The notes below the pieces were generated by a model. It worked only from the letters and a program-made list of their open reading frames with translations. It made no database searches and was not told the origin of the DNA. A stretch of 64,000 nucleotides of DNA from Planctomycetia bacterium (GTDB lineage: Bacteria; Planctomycetota; Planctomycetia; Gemmatales; Gemmataceae). The translations under genes and the position numbers were made by a program. Location of the stretch: the NCBI GenBank assembly GCA_005808665.1, contig SYLG01000013.1, positions 1 to 64,000 of the forward strand. The letters run 5' to 3'. Positions 9,927 through 18,775 of this stretch are shown in pieces. Positions within the stretch are counted from its first letter, which is position 1. Every line of letters starts with the position of its first letter.

Positions 9927-12290
9927 ATGACCAACACTTCGCCGATTTCTGTAGCCTCCACCCCCGCTTTGCCCACAAGGCCGGCTTGGGCTGGCCCTTT
10001 GTTCCTTTTGGGATTGGGAGCTTTGATTTGGGTCCTTGTCCAGTTTGGATCCACCGAGGACCGCCGAACCAGGCGGTTTCAGCGCGACCTCGACATGGCT
10101 CGCCACCTATTATTGTCTTCCCCTGAAACCCACGCCGATGAAATTGTCCACCGGGCCCGCCAAGTTTTGAACGAAATGGCACCTGCCCATCCATTGGCGG
10201 GCGAAGCCTGGTTTCTGTCGGGTGCGGCTCTTTTGGAACAGGTAAAAAAAGCCTCTCCCAATCTGAAGGCCGGGTTGCTTTCCGAGGCCATAACCTCTCT
10301 TGAACGAAGCCAGGAGCTTGGGGTCCGTGAGGAAGATAAGCCCGGTCTGACCTGGCAATTGGCAAGGGCCCAATGGGTCCAGGGAAAAGATCCTCGTACA
10401 ACCTTGTTACATTTGGAAAAAGCCGCCCCGGGTGCGGAGGATATCGCTCAGGCTTGGGAGCTTATCGAGGAGGGCTACCTCAAACTCAACCCACCCGATT
10501 TGGCCGGAGCTCTTCGCGCCAATGAACAAATTCGATCCACTCCCCTGATCGCCGAGGACCGGCGGGCCCAAGCCCAGCTTAATGGGGGAGAACTCCTCAT
10601 GAAACTCAATCAGATGGAAGAGGCCCGCCGAACCCTTGAAAAGGTCAGTTTTCGAGCTTCCCCTGCCTCATTCCAAAAAGCTAGGTTGGCACTTGCCAAA
10701 GGATTTCAGGAGGACTCCCGGTGGGGGGAAGCCGCCACACAGTGGCAACGCTTTTTGATGGAAGGGAAACCCGCTACCCCCGATGCCGCAATGGGTTACC
10801 TAATGTTGGGGCAATGCCAGGCAAAAATGGAGCAATTTGCGGATGCGGCCAAATCGTGGCAAGAGGCCCGAAAAATGGACAAGGGCGAGGCAGGCTTGGC
10901 GGCAACCGCTTATTGGGCCGAGTTGCGTTCCATGGATGCTGGTTCCGACCCAAAAGCGGCCACGGCAGCGGCCACCGCATTTGAGGAACTATTGGCGCAA
11001 ACCGGACCAAACCTCCTTTGGAACAATCGTTGGCTTAATGGAAAATCCCTTTCCCTTTTAATGGAAAAATCCATCACAAACTTTCGTGGAGCCGGACAAG
11101 TCGATTTGGCAATCCAGTTGGCAGCGACCCTTGACAAGGTAGCACCACCAGGAACTGCCCTTCATTACAAAGCAGACCTCCTGGCGGAAAAAGCCAAAGC
11201 GATGAATTCCCAGGTTATGGCATCGGATCCTGCCAGCCAAAAAACACGCAATTTGGAAATAGCAAAGCTTTTGAGGGAATCGGCCCTGGCCCTGGAACAG
11301 TCCTCCTTTCAAATCACCGATCCCAGCCAAAAAAGTGACCAAATTTGGAAAGCGGTGATCCGGTCCCGGGAAGCAAACGACAATTTGCTTGCCGAACGGC
11401 TCCTGCAAGGGTTTTTGACCATTATGCCCAAGGGAGAAAAAGCGGGAGAGGCGTGGTATCTCCTGGGGGAATGCCAACGGGAACTAAACAAACCAACCCT
11501 TGCCTCTGCTTCCTATGTCAATTCCACCCAATTCATGACTCCCTTCCAATATCGTTCCAGGCTCCGGTTGGCGCAGGATTTAATGGCAAAGAAAGAAGGG
11601 GACAAGGCTGTCGAAACCTTGGAACAAAACCTTCAACTTTTGCGATTTGACCCGGACATTGAAGCCCAACGCGATTCCCTTTATGTGTTGGGGGGGCTGT
11701 TTGCGGAACAAGGCAAATGGCAAATGGCTACCCGCCGATTGGAAGAGGCCATTGAGCGCTTTCCTGCCACTTCGGGATCAGTTCGGGCAAGGCTACAGTT
11801 GGCGGAGGGCTACCGCCACATCGCCGAGGATCAAAACGCCAATTTCATGCTTGGAGAACGAGTGACTGCGGATACCCGGGCTCATTTCCAGAAAGAATAC
11901 CGGCGTTGGCTCGAAAAGGCTCTTGAAACCTACCTTTTGGTGGAGAAATTGGCCCAAACCCAGGAGGGCAAGTCTCAATTATCCCAGCAGGAGCAGCTAG
12001 CCACACCCTATGCCATAGCCGATTGTCAATTTAACCTGGGGAAATATGTGGACGCACTGGCAGGATATGGCAACCTGGCCAAACGAAATGCCGGGACTCG
12101 CGAAGGCCTCCACGCAATGGGGGGAGTCGTCCGGTGTCATTCGGCCCTATCCCAGTTTGATCAGGTAAAGTCTGGTCTGGAGGAATTGACGCTCGCCATC
12201 CGTAGCGTGGATGAACCCACCCGAAAAGAGTGGGAGGGGTGGATTCGCTTGGCAAGTCGCCCCATTGGCGGAACCGGGGCCAATCGTTAA
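9927..12290 (+). CDS. Membrane-anchored tetratricopeptide repeat protein
   Basis: N-terminal TM (AGPLFLLGLGALIWVLVQFG) followed by repeated TPR-like units. Confidence 0.8.
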   Translation: MTNTSPISVASTPALPTRPAWAGPLFLLGLGALIWVLVQFGSTEDRRTRRFQRDLDMARHLLLSSPETHADEIVHRARQVLNEMAPAHPLAGEAWFLSGAALLEQVKKASPNLKAGLLSEAITSLERSQELGVREEDKPGLTWQLARAQWVQGKDPRTTLLHLEKAAPGAEDIAQAWELIEEGYLKLNPPDLAGALRANEQIRSTPLIAEDRRAQAQLNGGELLMKLNQMEEARRTLEKVSFRASPASFQKARLALAKGFQEDSRWGEAATQWQRFLMEGKPATPDAAMGYLMLGQCQAKMEQFADAAKSWQEARKMDKGEAGLAATAYWAELRSMDAGSDPKAATAAATAFEELLAQTGPNLLWNNRWLNGKSLSLLMEKSITNFRGAGQVDLAIQLAATLDKVAPPGTALHYKADLLAEKAKAMNSQVMASDPASQKTRNLEIAKLLRESALALEQSSFQITDPSQKSDQIWKAVIRSREANDNLLAERLLQGFLTIMPKGEKAGEAWYLLGECQRELNKPTLASASYVNSTQFMTPFQYRSRLRLAQDLMAKKEGDKAVETLEQNLQLLRFDPDIEAQRDSLYVLGGLFAEQGKWQMATRRLEEAIERFPATSGSVRARLQLAEGYRHIAEDQNANFMLGERVTADTRAHFQKEYRRWLEKALETYLLVEKLAQTQEGKSQLSQQEQLATPYAIADCQFNLGKYVDALAGYGNLAKRNAGTREGLHAMGGVVRCHSALSQFDQVKSGLEELTLAIRSVDEPTRKEWEGWIRLASRPIGGTGANR

Positions 12291-12388
12291 TAACGGATCG
12301 GCAAGTTCCTCGATTGCTATTAAAGAACAAGAGGATTGCCCAATTGTTGGGCCCAAACGCCACAATTAAGGCAACCTGAGATATGGCG

Positions 12389-12406
12389 GCCTGTCACCGG
12401 ACAGGC
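12389..12406 (+). terminator. Possible stem-loop terminator after TPR gene
   Basis: GCCTGTC-accg-GACAGGC inverted repeat followed by AT-rich tract. Confidence 0.45.
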
Positions 12407-12472
12407 AATTATTGTTGTAAACTATTTTAAAATAAAGAATTAGGTCGAATTCAATCCCGCATGCGCTGGGAA

Positions 12473-12490
12473 TTGGCATGATGTTTGCAT
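12473..12490 (+). promoter_or_regulatory. Candidate sigma-54 (-24/-12) promoter of amtB
   Basis: TTGGCATGATGTTTGCAT matches YTGGCACGrNNNTTGCW with exact GG..GC spacing and one core mismatch (C to T); 49 bp upstream of the amtB start. Confidence 0.7.
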
Positions 12491-12538
12491 AGTGCCTCTT
12501 GCCTCCATTGATTCACCTCTCTCGAAAGGATCCGCACC

Positions 12539-14698
12539 ATGCAGTGGCTGTTTCGTTTACCAGGCCGTCAAATTTTGACGGGCTTGGTTTTGGCTTTTGG
12601 GCTGAGCATAGGGGTTCAGGCTGTCGATCCCCCGGTTCCCCCCAAGCCAACGGTGGATTCATTAGCCAAAGATTTGGCAGACCTGAAAAAAACCCACGAT
12701 GAGTCAAACACCAAACATTCTGATAATGCGGGCTTGGCACACAATAAAGGCGATAGTGCCTGGATGCTGACCTCCGCGGCCATGGTCAACATAATGTTAC
12801 CTGGCTTGGCCCTTTTTTACGGCGGAATGGTTCGCCGCAAAAATGTCCTTGCCACCATGATGCAAAGCATGGCGGCCCTTTCCGTCGTTGGTCTCTTTTG
12901 GGTGGCATTTGGCTATGGCTTGGCTTTCGGCCCATCGGTTTCATGGATTTCGATACCTGGATTCGATGGAGGAGTTATCGGTTGGAGTTGGGACCTTTTC
13001 TTTCTCCAGGGAATCAAAGCCGACCAGGCCCTCCCAGCGGCCAACATTTCTGTTTATGCTCACATGGTTTTCCAGGGAATGTTTGCCATCATCACCCCGG
13101 CCCTGATTTCCGGAGCCCTTGCCGAACGGATCCGTTTCTGGCCATTTTGCCTTTTCTGTATCCTGTGGGTGGTACTTGTGTACTGTCCTTTGGCTCACAT
13201 GGTTTGGGCCTTTGACTGGTTCTATGCGATCCCTGTCGATTTGGACAAAGGATTGGGTGGCTCCGCCATCGGAATTTTGGGAAAGATGGGGGCCCTTGAC
13301 TTTGCCGGGGGGACGGTGGTTCATATTGCCGCTGGTGCCGCCGCTTTGGCCTGCATTCTCGTGTTAAGGCCCCGCCAAGGATATCCCCAACAACCAATCC
13401 ACCCCAACAGCATGGTTTTAACCCTGGTTGGGGCCGGCCTGCTTTGGTTTGGATGGTTCGGGTTTAACGGTGGATCCGCAACAGCATCAGGAACTTTGGC
13501 CACTTCAGCCTTTGTGGCTACTCAAGTCGCTGCAGCGGCAGCCGGGCTTTCCTGGATCGTGACCGAATGGTTGCTTCGGGGCAAACCCACTGCCCTTGGA
13601 TTAGCCTCGGGAATTGTAGCAGGTTTGGTAGCGGTCACTCCAGCTTCAGGCTTTGTCAATGTTGGTGGTGCGGCGGCCATCGGTATTTTGGCCGGAGTGG
13701 TTTGTTATTATGCCGTGTCCCTGAAATCGGTTTTGGGCTATGACGATAGCCTGGATGCCTTTGGGGTGCACGGGGTAGGCGGATTTCTTGGTGCCGTTTT
13801 AACTGGCGTCTTCTGTTTTACCTCGGTAAACAGTTTGGGAGCGGATGGCTTTTTTGCCTTCAAATTCCGTGCTGACCGGATCACCCAGGTATTGGCCGAG
13901 GTTGGCCCGGCGGTTGCTGGGGCATCCGATAGTGAAAAGGTTGCCTCCCTGGAAAAACTCATCGAAACAAGGCAAGCAACGGTCGATGCCGCTTCTGCCA
14001 AATTGGATGAAGCCAAGGGGAAATTGGACGAGGAAGCCAAAAAAGACAAACCCGAAGCTCTTGATGGACTGAAAAAAGCCCGGGAAATGGCTTTTATGGC
14101 CAAGTATGAAGCGGATGGCAAACTGGCTTTGGTTACCGAACTGAAAGCGTTGCTTGAAACCAAAATCAAGTTCGCCAAGGATGAAAAAACTCCCTTGACC
14201 CAATTGGTGATTCAAACCAAAGCGGCCCTTTTCGCCATGGTTTTTGCCTTTGCACTTAGTTTTGGTTTGGCCCATGTGGTTCAGGCAATTACCCTTGGCA
14301 ACTTTACAACGGATAAGGAATCCGAGGTGATCGGCCTGGATGAAACGGAACATGGAGAAACCGGTTTTGATTTTGGTCCAAGCCTTAATACTGGCTTGGG
14401 AGCAAACCTGGCAACACCCAAGGCAGCGAATTTCCCCCCCAACCGGAAACCCAAGCATTTCACCCTGACGGTTAAGGGTCCCGATGAAAAGGTCCTGCAC
14501 GAAACCTGGTCAAAACTCTGCCAAGGCAACTCCGATTCCAACCCGGACATGAAAAAAGTGTATCCCTTCGTCACCACCCTAACCGGAAACAGCTTCCGTT
14601 TCCGTGACGGGGAACCCAACCAGATGAAGGACGCCCTGGAGCGGGCCCTCAAAACCGACCTCAATGGCTCCCTTACCAAGGTCTTCATCGAGACCTGA
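12539..14698 (+). CDS. amtB: Ammonium transporter (Amt family) with coiled-coil-like insertion and C-terminal extension
   Basis: MVNIMLPGLALFYGGMVRRKNVL, DFAGGTVVHIAAGAAAL, DDSLDAFGVHGVGGFLGAVLTGVF; signal peptide at N-terminus. Confidence 0.95.
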   Translation: MQWLFRLPGRQILTGLVLAFGLSIGVQAVDPPVPPKPTVDSLAKDLADLKKTHDESNTKHSDNAGLAHNKGDSAWMLTSAAMVNIMLPGLALFYGGMVRRKNVLATMMQSMAALSVVGLFWVAFGYGLAFGPSVSWISIPGFDGGVIGWSWDLFFLQGIKADQALPAANISVYAHMVFQGMFAIITPALISGALAERIRFWPFCLFCILWVVLVYCPLAHMVWAFDWFYAIPVDLDKGLGGSAIGILGKMGALDFAGGTVVHIAAGAAALACILVLRPRQGYPQQPIHPNSMVLTLVGAGLLWFGWFGFNGGSATASGTLATSAFVATQVAAAAAGLSWIVTEWLLRGKPTALGLASGIVAGLVAVTPASGFVNVGGAAAIGILAGVVCYYAVSLKSVLGYDDSLDAFGVHGVGGFLGAVLTGVFCFTSVNSLGADGFFAFKFRADRITQVLAEVGPAVAGASDSEKVASLEKLIETRQATVDAASAKLDEAKGKLDEEAKKDKPEALDGLKKAREMAFMAKYEADGKLALVTELKALLETKIKFAKDEKTPLTQLVIQTKAALFAMVFAFALSFGLAHVVQAITLGNFTTDKESEVIGLDETEHGETGFDFGPSLNTGLGANLATPKAANFPPNRKPKHFTLTVKGPDEKVLHETWSKLCQGNSDSNPDMKKVYPFVTTLTGNSFRFRDGEPNQMKDALERALKTDLNGSLTKVFIET

Positions 14699-14762
14699 AC
14701 CCTTCCACCGTTTGCAAAAGGGCAGGTGTGATTCAACCATCCCTACCCTTTCCAGGAGGTAA

Positions 14763-14792
14763 TATCCCGGATTCACTCTTGGCTCCGGGATA
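14763..14792 (+). other. Hairpin between amtB and glnB
   Basis: TATCCCGGA-N12-TCCGGGATA perfect 9-bp inverted repeat. Confidence 0.6.
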
Positions 14793-14848
14793 ACTCTACA
14801 ATTCCAGTTCCCTTTCTCTCCATTCACCTAACCAAAGGATTCCAAACC

Positions 14849-15202
14849 ATGAAACTCATTACGGCAATCATCCGACCGGAAAGACTCGAGGCGGTTCAAC
14901 AGGCACTTACCGCAATTGATGTGTATCTCATGACCGTTACCGATGTTCGCGGTTGCGGCAAACAAAAAGGACATACGGAGTTTTACAGAAACACCGAAAT
15001 CCAGGTTCGACTGTTACCCAAACTCAAAATTGAGATTGCGGTCAACGAACCCTTCGTGGAACCGACGGTCGAAGCGATCGTCCACGCCGCCCGGACCGAA
15101 CCCACAGGGAAAATTGGAGACGGCAAGATTTTCGTGCAACCCTTGGACGATTGTATTCGCATCCGAACAGGCGAAAGGGGGTCCATTGGCATCGGACCCT
15201 GA
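14849..15202 (+). CDS. glnB: P-II family nitrogen regulatory protein
   Basis: MKLITAIIRPERLEAV, RGCGKQKGHTEFYRNTEIQV, TGKIGDGKIFV, RIRTGE. Confidence 0.96.
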   Translation: MKLITAIIRPERLEAVQQALTAIDVYLMTVTDVRGCGKQKGHTEFYRNTEIQVRLLPKLKIEIAVNEPFVEPTVEAIVHAARTEPTGKIGDGKIFVQPLDDCIRIRTGERGSIGIGP

Positions 15203-15239
15203 TGCTCAATTGTCCGAAAAATAAAGGATTTGATCCTGT

Positions 15240-15273
15240 CGGGCCTTGGGGAACTGCCGTTCTCCAAGGCCCG
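15240..15273 (+). terminator. Stem-loop downstream of glnB, probable terminator
   Basis: CGGGCCTTGG...CCAAGGCCCG 10-bp stem followed by attctttgct. Confidence 0.55.
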
Positions 15274-15345
15274 ATTCTTTGCTAGTTACCGGACTTTTCC
15301 TAAAAAAAGGGCAAGAGTCATTTCCCTTCACAAAGCATCCTTTTC

Positions 15346-15963
15346 ATGATTCTTTGGACCATCTACCTGATGCCCTTGGCCTTTTACCTGATCAGCCTCG
15401 GGCAGCAATTCCAACTTGGCCGTCCCAAACTCATTTCCGGGCAGCATGATTTGATCCGGCTGCTTTCAGGCCTTTCCGGTTTGGTCCTTATTGGAGGACC
15501 CCGATTGCTTGGACACCTTCATACCAAATGGTCCATTTGGGCGATGGTGGAAGGGCCAAGGGATCCCTGGTTTTTGGCACCAGATCTTTGGGTTGTCCTA
15601 ATGCTGGGTTATATGGTCGTTGTGATGGGCTTGGTGGGTTGGTTGTGGAAAACAAGAGCCAATTTGTTCCTGATCTGTCCGGCCGATGAAATCCTGGTCA
15701 AGGAAGCAATGGGGAAAGCCTCCGGATGGGATTCCTTCGTCCTTTGGGTGGACAAACCTTTCAGTTGTGTGGAACTCCATTGGACAAAAGGATCAGTGGA
15801 CCAAAGGGACCAGGCAGGAAAGGAAATCCAGAAGGCACTTCTGGAAATGAAAACAAAACCAGGCTGGTTTTGGGTCTTGCCTGTGGGAATCGGCCTTGGA
15901 CTTCTTGGTTTTCTGGCAACCTTGAATTTGTCCACCGCCTGGTGGATCCTGAAGGCGGGATAA
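15346..15963 (+). CDS. Hypothetical membrane protein
   Basis: Open frame with several hydrophobic segments. Confidence 0.6.
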   Translation: MILWTIYLMPLAFYLISLGQQFQLGRPKLISGQHDLIRLLSGLSGLVLIGGPRLLGHLHTKWSIWAMVEGPRDPWFLAPDLWVVLMLGYMVVVMGLVGWLWKTRANLFLICPADEILVKEAMGKASGWDSFVLWVDKPFSCVELHWTKGSVDQRDQAGKEIQKALLEMKTKPGWFWVLPVGIGLGLLGFLATLNLSTAWWILKAG

Positions 15964-15985
15964 GGGCCCATTCCAAAGGAAGCGG

Positions 15986-17893
15986 TCAACCTCCCGAGCG
16001 TTGCATCATCTCTTCCCAATGTTCATAAAACTCCAACAGCCTTTCCCGTTGGCCGTCCAACTCCACCTGAACCGCTTTTACCTTGAGCCCATCCTTGTAA
16101 ACATCGGGGTTGACCAAATCCGCTTCCAGTTCGCTTACCCGGTCCTCGGCAAGTGAAATATCCGCCTCAATTTCATCCACCTTCCTGAAGGAATATTTCC
16201 ATTTCCTTTTACCCGATTGTGCTTGGGGGCCTGGCTTGAAAGCTACCGTTTGAGGGACTTTTGACAGGGTCCCAGCCTCGGCTTTGGACCTGCTATCGAC
16301 CAACCGTTCATACATCTCAAAATTACCATAAACCGCCTCGATTCGACCATTTCCTTCCAGAACCAGCATCTGGTCGGCAACCCGGTTAAGGAACCAGCGG
16401 TCGTGGCTGACCACGATGACCGTCCCCTCAAAACCCAGGAGGGCCTCCTCAAGTGCTTCGCAAGCCCACAGGTCAAGGTGGTTGGTCGGTTCATCGAGGA
16501 TAAGAAGGTTTACCCCCCGAGCGACCAACCTTGCCAAGGCGATCCGACTTTTCTGGCCCCCGGAAAGGTTGTTCACCGTTTGGCCTACTTCTTCTCCTGT
16601 TATGCCAAACCGGCCCAAAAGATCCCTCATTCGCTGTTCGGTCATTTCAGGCTGACCTGGTGGCCACGCTGCCCGGGTGGCCGTTTGGGATTCATCCAAA
16701 AGGGCAAGGTGTTGGTCAAAATAGCCAATTTCAACCTGATGCCCTACCCGGGCGATTCCGGAATCCGCCTTTTCCTCTCCCAACAGGATGCGAAGAAGCG
16801 TTGTTTTACCACTGCCATTGGGGCCTGCTATCCCTAGCCGCTTTCCCCTTTGGAGCTGGAAAGTAAGCTTTTCAAATAGTTTCAATGGTCCGTAGGATTT
16901 GGCAAGCCGGTCACAATCAATGACCACATCACCCGCCCGATTTACTTCCCCAAAGTGCATCCTCGGTGAATCCACCAAAAAGGGTTTTTCGAGCCGATCA
17001 ATCTTGTCGATCTGTTTTTGGCGACTTGCCGCCTGTTTGTGAAGCGTCCCATAGTTTACCCGCCGTATGTAATCCACCTGTTTTTGAATGTATTCCGATT
17101 GGGCCTCCCATGCTTTAAGAGCCATGTCGTGTCGTTCCTGGCGAAGGCGCCAATAGGCACTGAAATTTCCAGGGTAACTTTCAATCCTTTGATTTCCCAT
17201 CTCGAATATCCGGGTGGCCACTCTATCGAGAAACACACGATCATGGCTAACGATCAGCATGGCCTCTGCCTGGCTGGCAAGCCACTTTTCCAGCCACCGG
17301 GTGGTGGGGATGTCCAGGTGATTGCTTGGTTCATCAAGCAGTAGGATATCCGGAGCTGCCAGTAATAGCTTGGCCAACATTAACCGGCTGATTTGCCCAC
17401 CAGAAAAGGTCTCCACGGGCCGATCATAGCCCTCCGCCAGAAATCCCAATCCGTCCATAACCTTTTCCACCCGATGATCAATCTCAAAGGCATCATGGTG
17501 GCGCATGATTTCATGAAGTCGGTCATATTTCTGGGCCAAGGCGGGGTGGTCCTCCCCTGTGGCATGAGCCAAAGCCTCTGCGGCCTGGACCAATTCCTCC
17601 TGGGCCTGGTAAAGGGGTTTTAGGGCCTCCCTGGCCTCCCCGATCAAGGTCCTGCCTGGAACAATATCGTGTTGTTGGGTAAGAAACCCAAGCCTTGCCC
17701 CTGCATGGAGCTTTACCAAACCTGTATCAGGCTGATCCACCCCGGCCAGGATTTTCATCAGGGTGGATTTCCCGCAACCGTTTGGGCCTACCAGACCAAC
17801 CCTTTCCCCCGCATGGAGTTCAAACCCGATGGCTTCGAAAAGGGGATCCCGGTCAAACCCGCGGCTAAGTTCCTGACAACTAAGAATCAGCAT
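15986..17893 (-). CDS. ABC-F family ATP-binding protein (two ABC domains); ORF to 17962
   Basis: GPNGCGKSTLMKILAG, LLLDEPSNHLDIPTTRWLEKWL, GPNGSGKTTLLRILLG, LSGGQKSRIALARLV, LDEPTNHLDLWACEALEEAL. Confidence 0.93.
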   Translation of the reverse strand: MLILSCQELSRGFDRDPLFEAIGFELHAGERVGLVGPNGCGKSTLMKILAGVDQPDTGLVKLHAGARLGFLTQQHDIVPGRTLIGEAREALKPLYQAQEELVQAAEALAHATGEDHPALAQKYDRLHEIMRHHDAFEIDHRVEKVMDGLGFLAEGYDRPVETFSGGQISRLMLAKLLLAAPDILLLDEPSNHLDIPTTRWLEKWLASQAEAMLIVSHDRVFLDRVATRIFEMGNQRIESYPGNFSAYWRLRQERHDMALKAWEAQSEYIQKQVDYIRRVNYGTLHKQAASRQKQIDKIDRLEKPFLVDSPRMHFGEVNRAGDVVIDCDRLAKSYGPLKLFEKLTFQLQRGKRLGIAGPNGSGKTTLLRILLGEEKADSGIARVGHQVEIGYFDQHLALLDESQTATRAAWPPGQPEMTEQRMRDLLGRFGITGEEVGQTVNNLSGGQKSRIALARLVARGVNLLILDEPTNHLDLWACEALEEALLGFEGTVIVVSHDRWFLNRVADQMLVLEGNGRIEAVYGNFEMYERLVDSRSKAEAGTLSKVPQTVAFKPGPQAQSGKRKWKYSFRKVDEIEADISLAEDRVSELEADLVNPDVYKDGLKVKAVQVELDGQRERLLEFYEHWEEMMQRSGG

Positions 17894-18010
17894 GAAATCA
17901 ACCACGGTCCCCGTTGCGGCTAAGGTGGGGACTTCGCCCCCAGATTCGCTCCCCGCATACATTAAGGAATATTAGGTATTTAAAGAGGTTTAGGGCAGTG
18001 GAGAAGCAGG

Positions 18011-18646
18011 ATGAAACGGTTGGTAATAGGGAGTAAAAATCCAAAAAAAAAGCGGGAAATTCTTGAAATCCTGGGTGGTTTACCCTTTGACCTGGTTGAC
18101 CTGACCCAGTGCAAACCCGTCGCGGAGGTGGTCGAGGACAAAGACAGTTTTGAGGAAAACGCAGCCAAAAAAGCATCCCAGGTGGCAAAGGAGTTATCGG
18201 AATGGGTTTTGGGTGAGGATAGCGGCCTTTGCGTCGATTCCCTGGGAGGAGCGCCGGGAATTTTCTCGGCCAGATTTGCCGGGATTCAGGGAGACGATGA
18301 GGCCAACAACGCCAAATTGGTGGCCGCCCTGGCTGGTTTGCCTGGGGAAAAACGCCGGGCCCATTATGTTTGTGCAGCCGCCATTGCCAATCCCCAGGGC
18401 GAAATTGTAGCAACCGCAAGGGGTGAGTGTTATGGCGAAATCCTTCCTGAACGAAAGGGATCAGGAGGATTTGGTTATGATCCTTACTTTTACCTTCCCG
18501 AATACCACAAAACCTTTGGGGAATTGCCCCCTGCGATCAAACAGGCCATTTCCCATCGGGCCCGGGCCCTTGAAAAACTTTTCCAACCCATAAGTCCTGC
18601 AGGGACAAAGGGAAACCATCCCCTTCATGCCCTCATTAAGTCTTAA
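18011..18646 (+). CDS. rdgB: Non-canonical purine NTP pyrophosphatase, RdgB/HAM1 family
   Basis: IGSKNPKKKREILEIL, EDSGLCVDSLGGAPGIFSARFAG, GSGGFGYDPYFYLPEYHKTFGEL, SHRARALEKL. Confidence 0.94.
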   Translation: MKRLVIGSKNPKKKREILEILGGLPFDLVDLTQCKPVAEVVEDKDSFEENAAKKASQVAKELSEWVLGEDSGLCVDSLGGAPGIFSARFAGIQGDDEANNAKLVAALAGLPGEKRRAHYVCAAAIANPQGEIVATARGECYGEILPERKGSGGFGYDPYFYLPEYHKTFGELPPAIKQAISHRARALEKLFQPISPAGTKGNHPLHALIKS

Positions 18647-18775
18647 AAAACCGCAAGAATTGTTCAGTATATATCAATAAATGATCTTGCAAAAGGCTCG
18701 TGGAATTTGGCCTGATTCCCGGGTGGCTCCCAGGTCAAAGAAATTTTTTGTAGGATGAGGCTAAATCTGCCCTAA

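Noticed and set aside
13799-14500. 233-aa minus-strand ORF opposite amtB
   Set aside because: Antisense of a clear Amt gene; low-complexity Phe/Gly/Lys-rich shadow translation.
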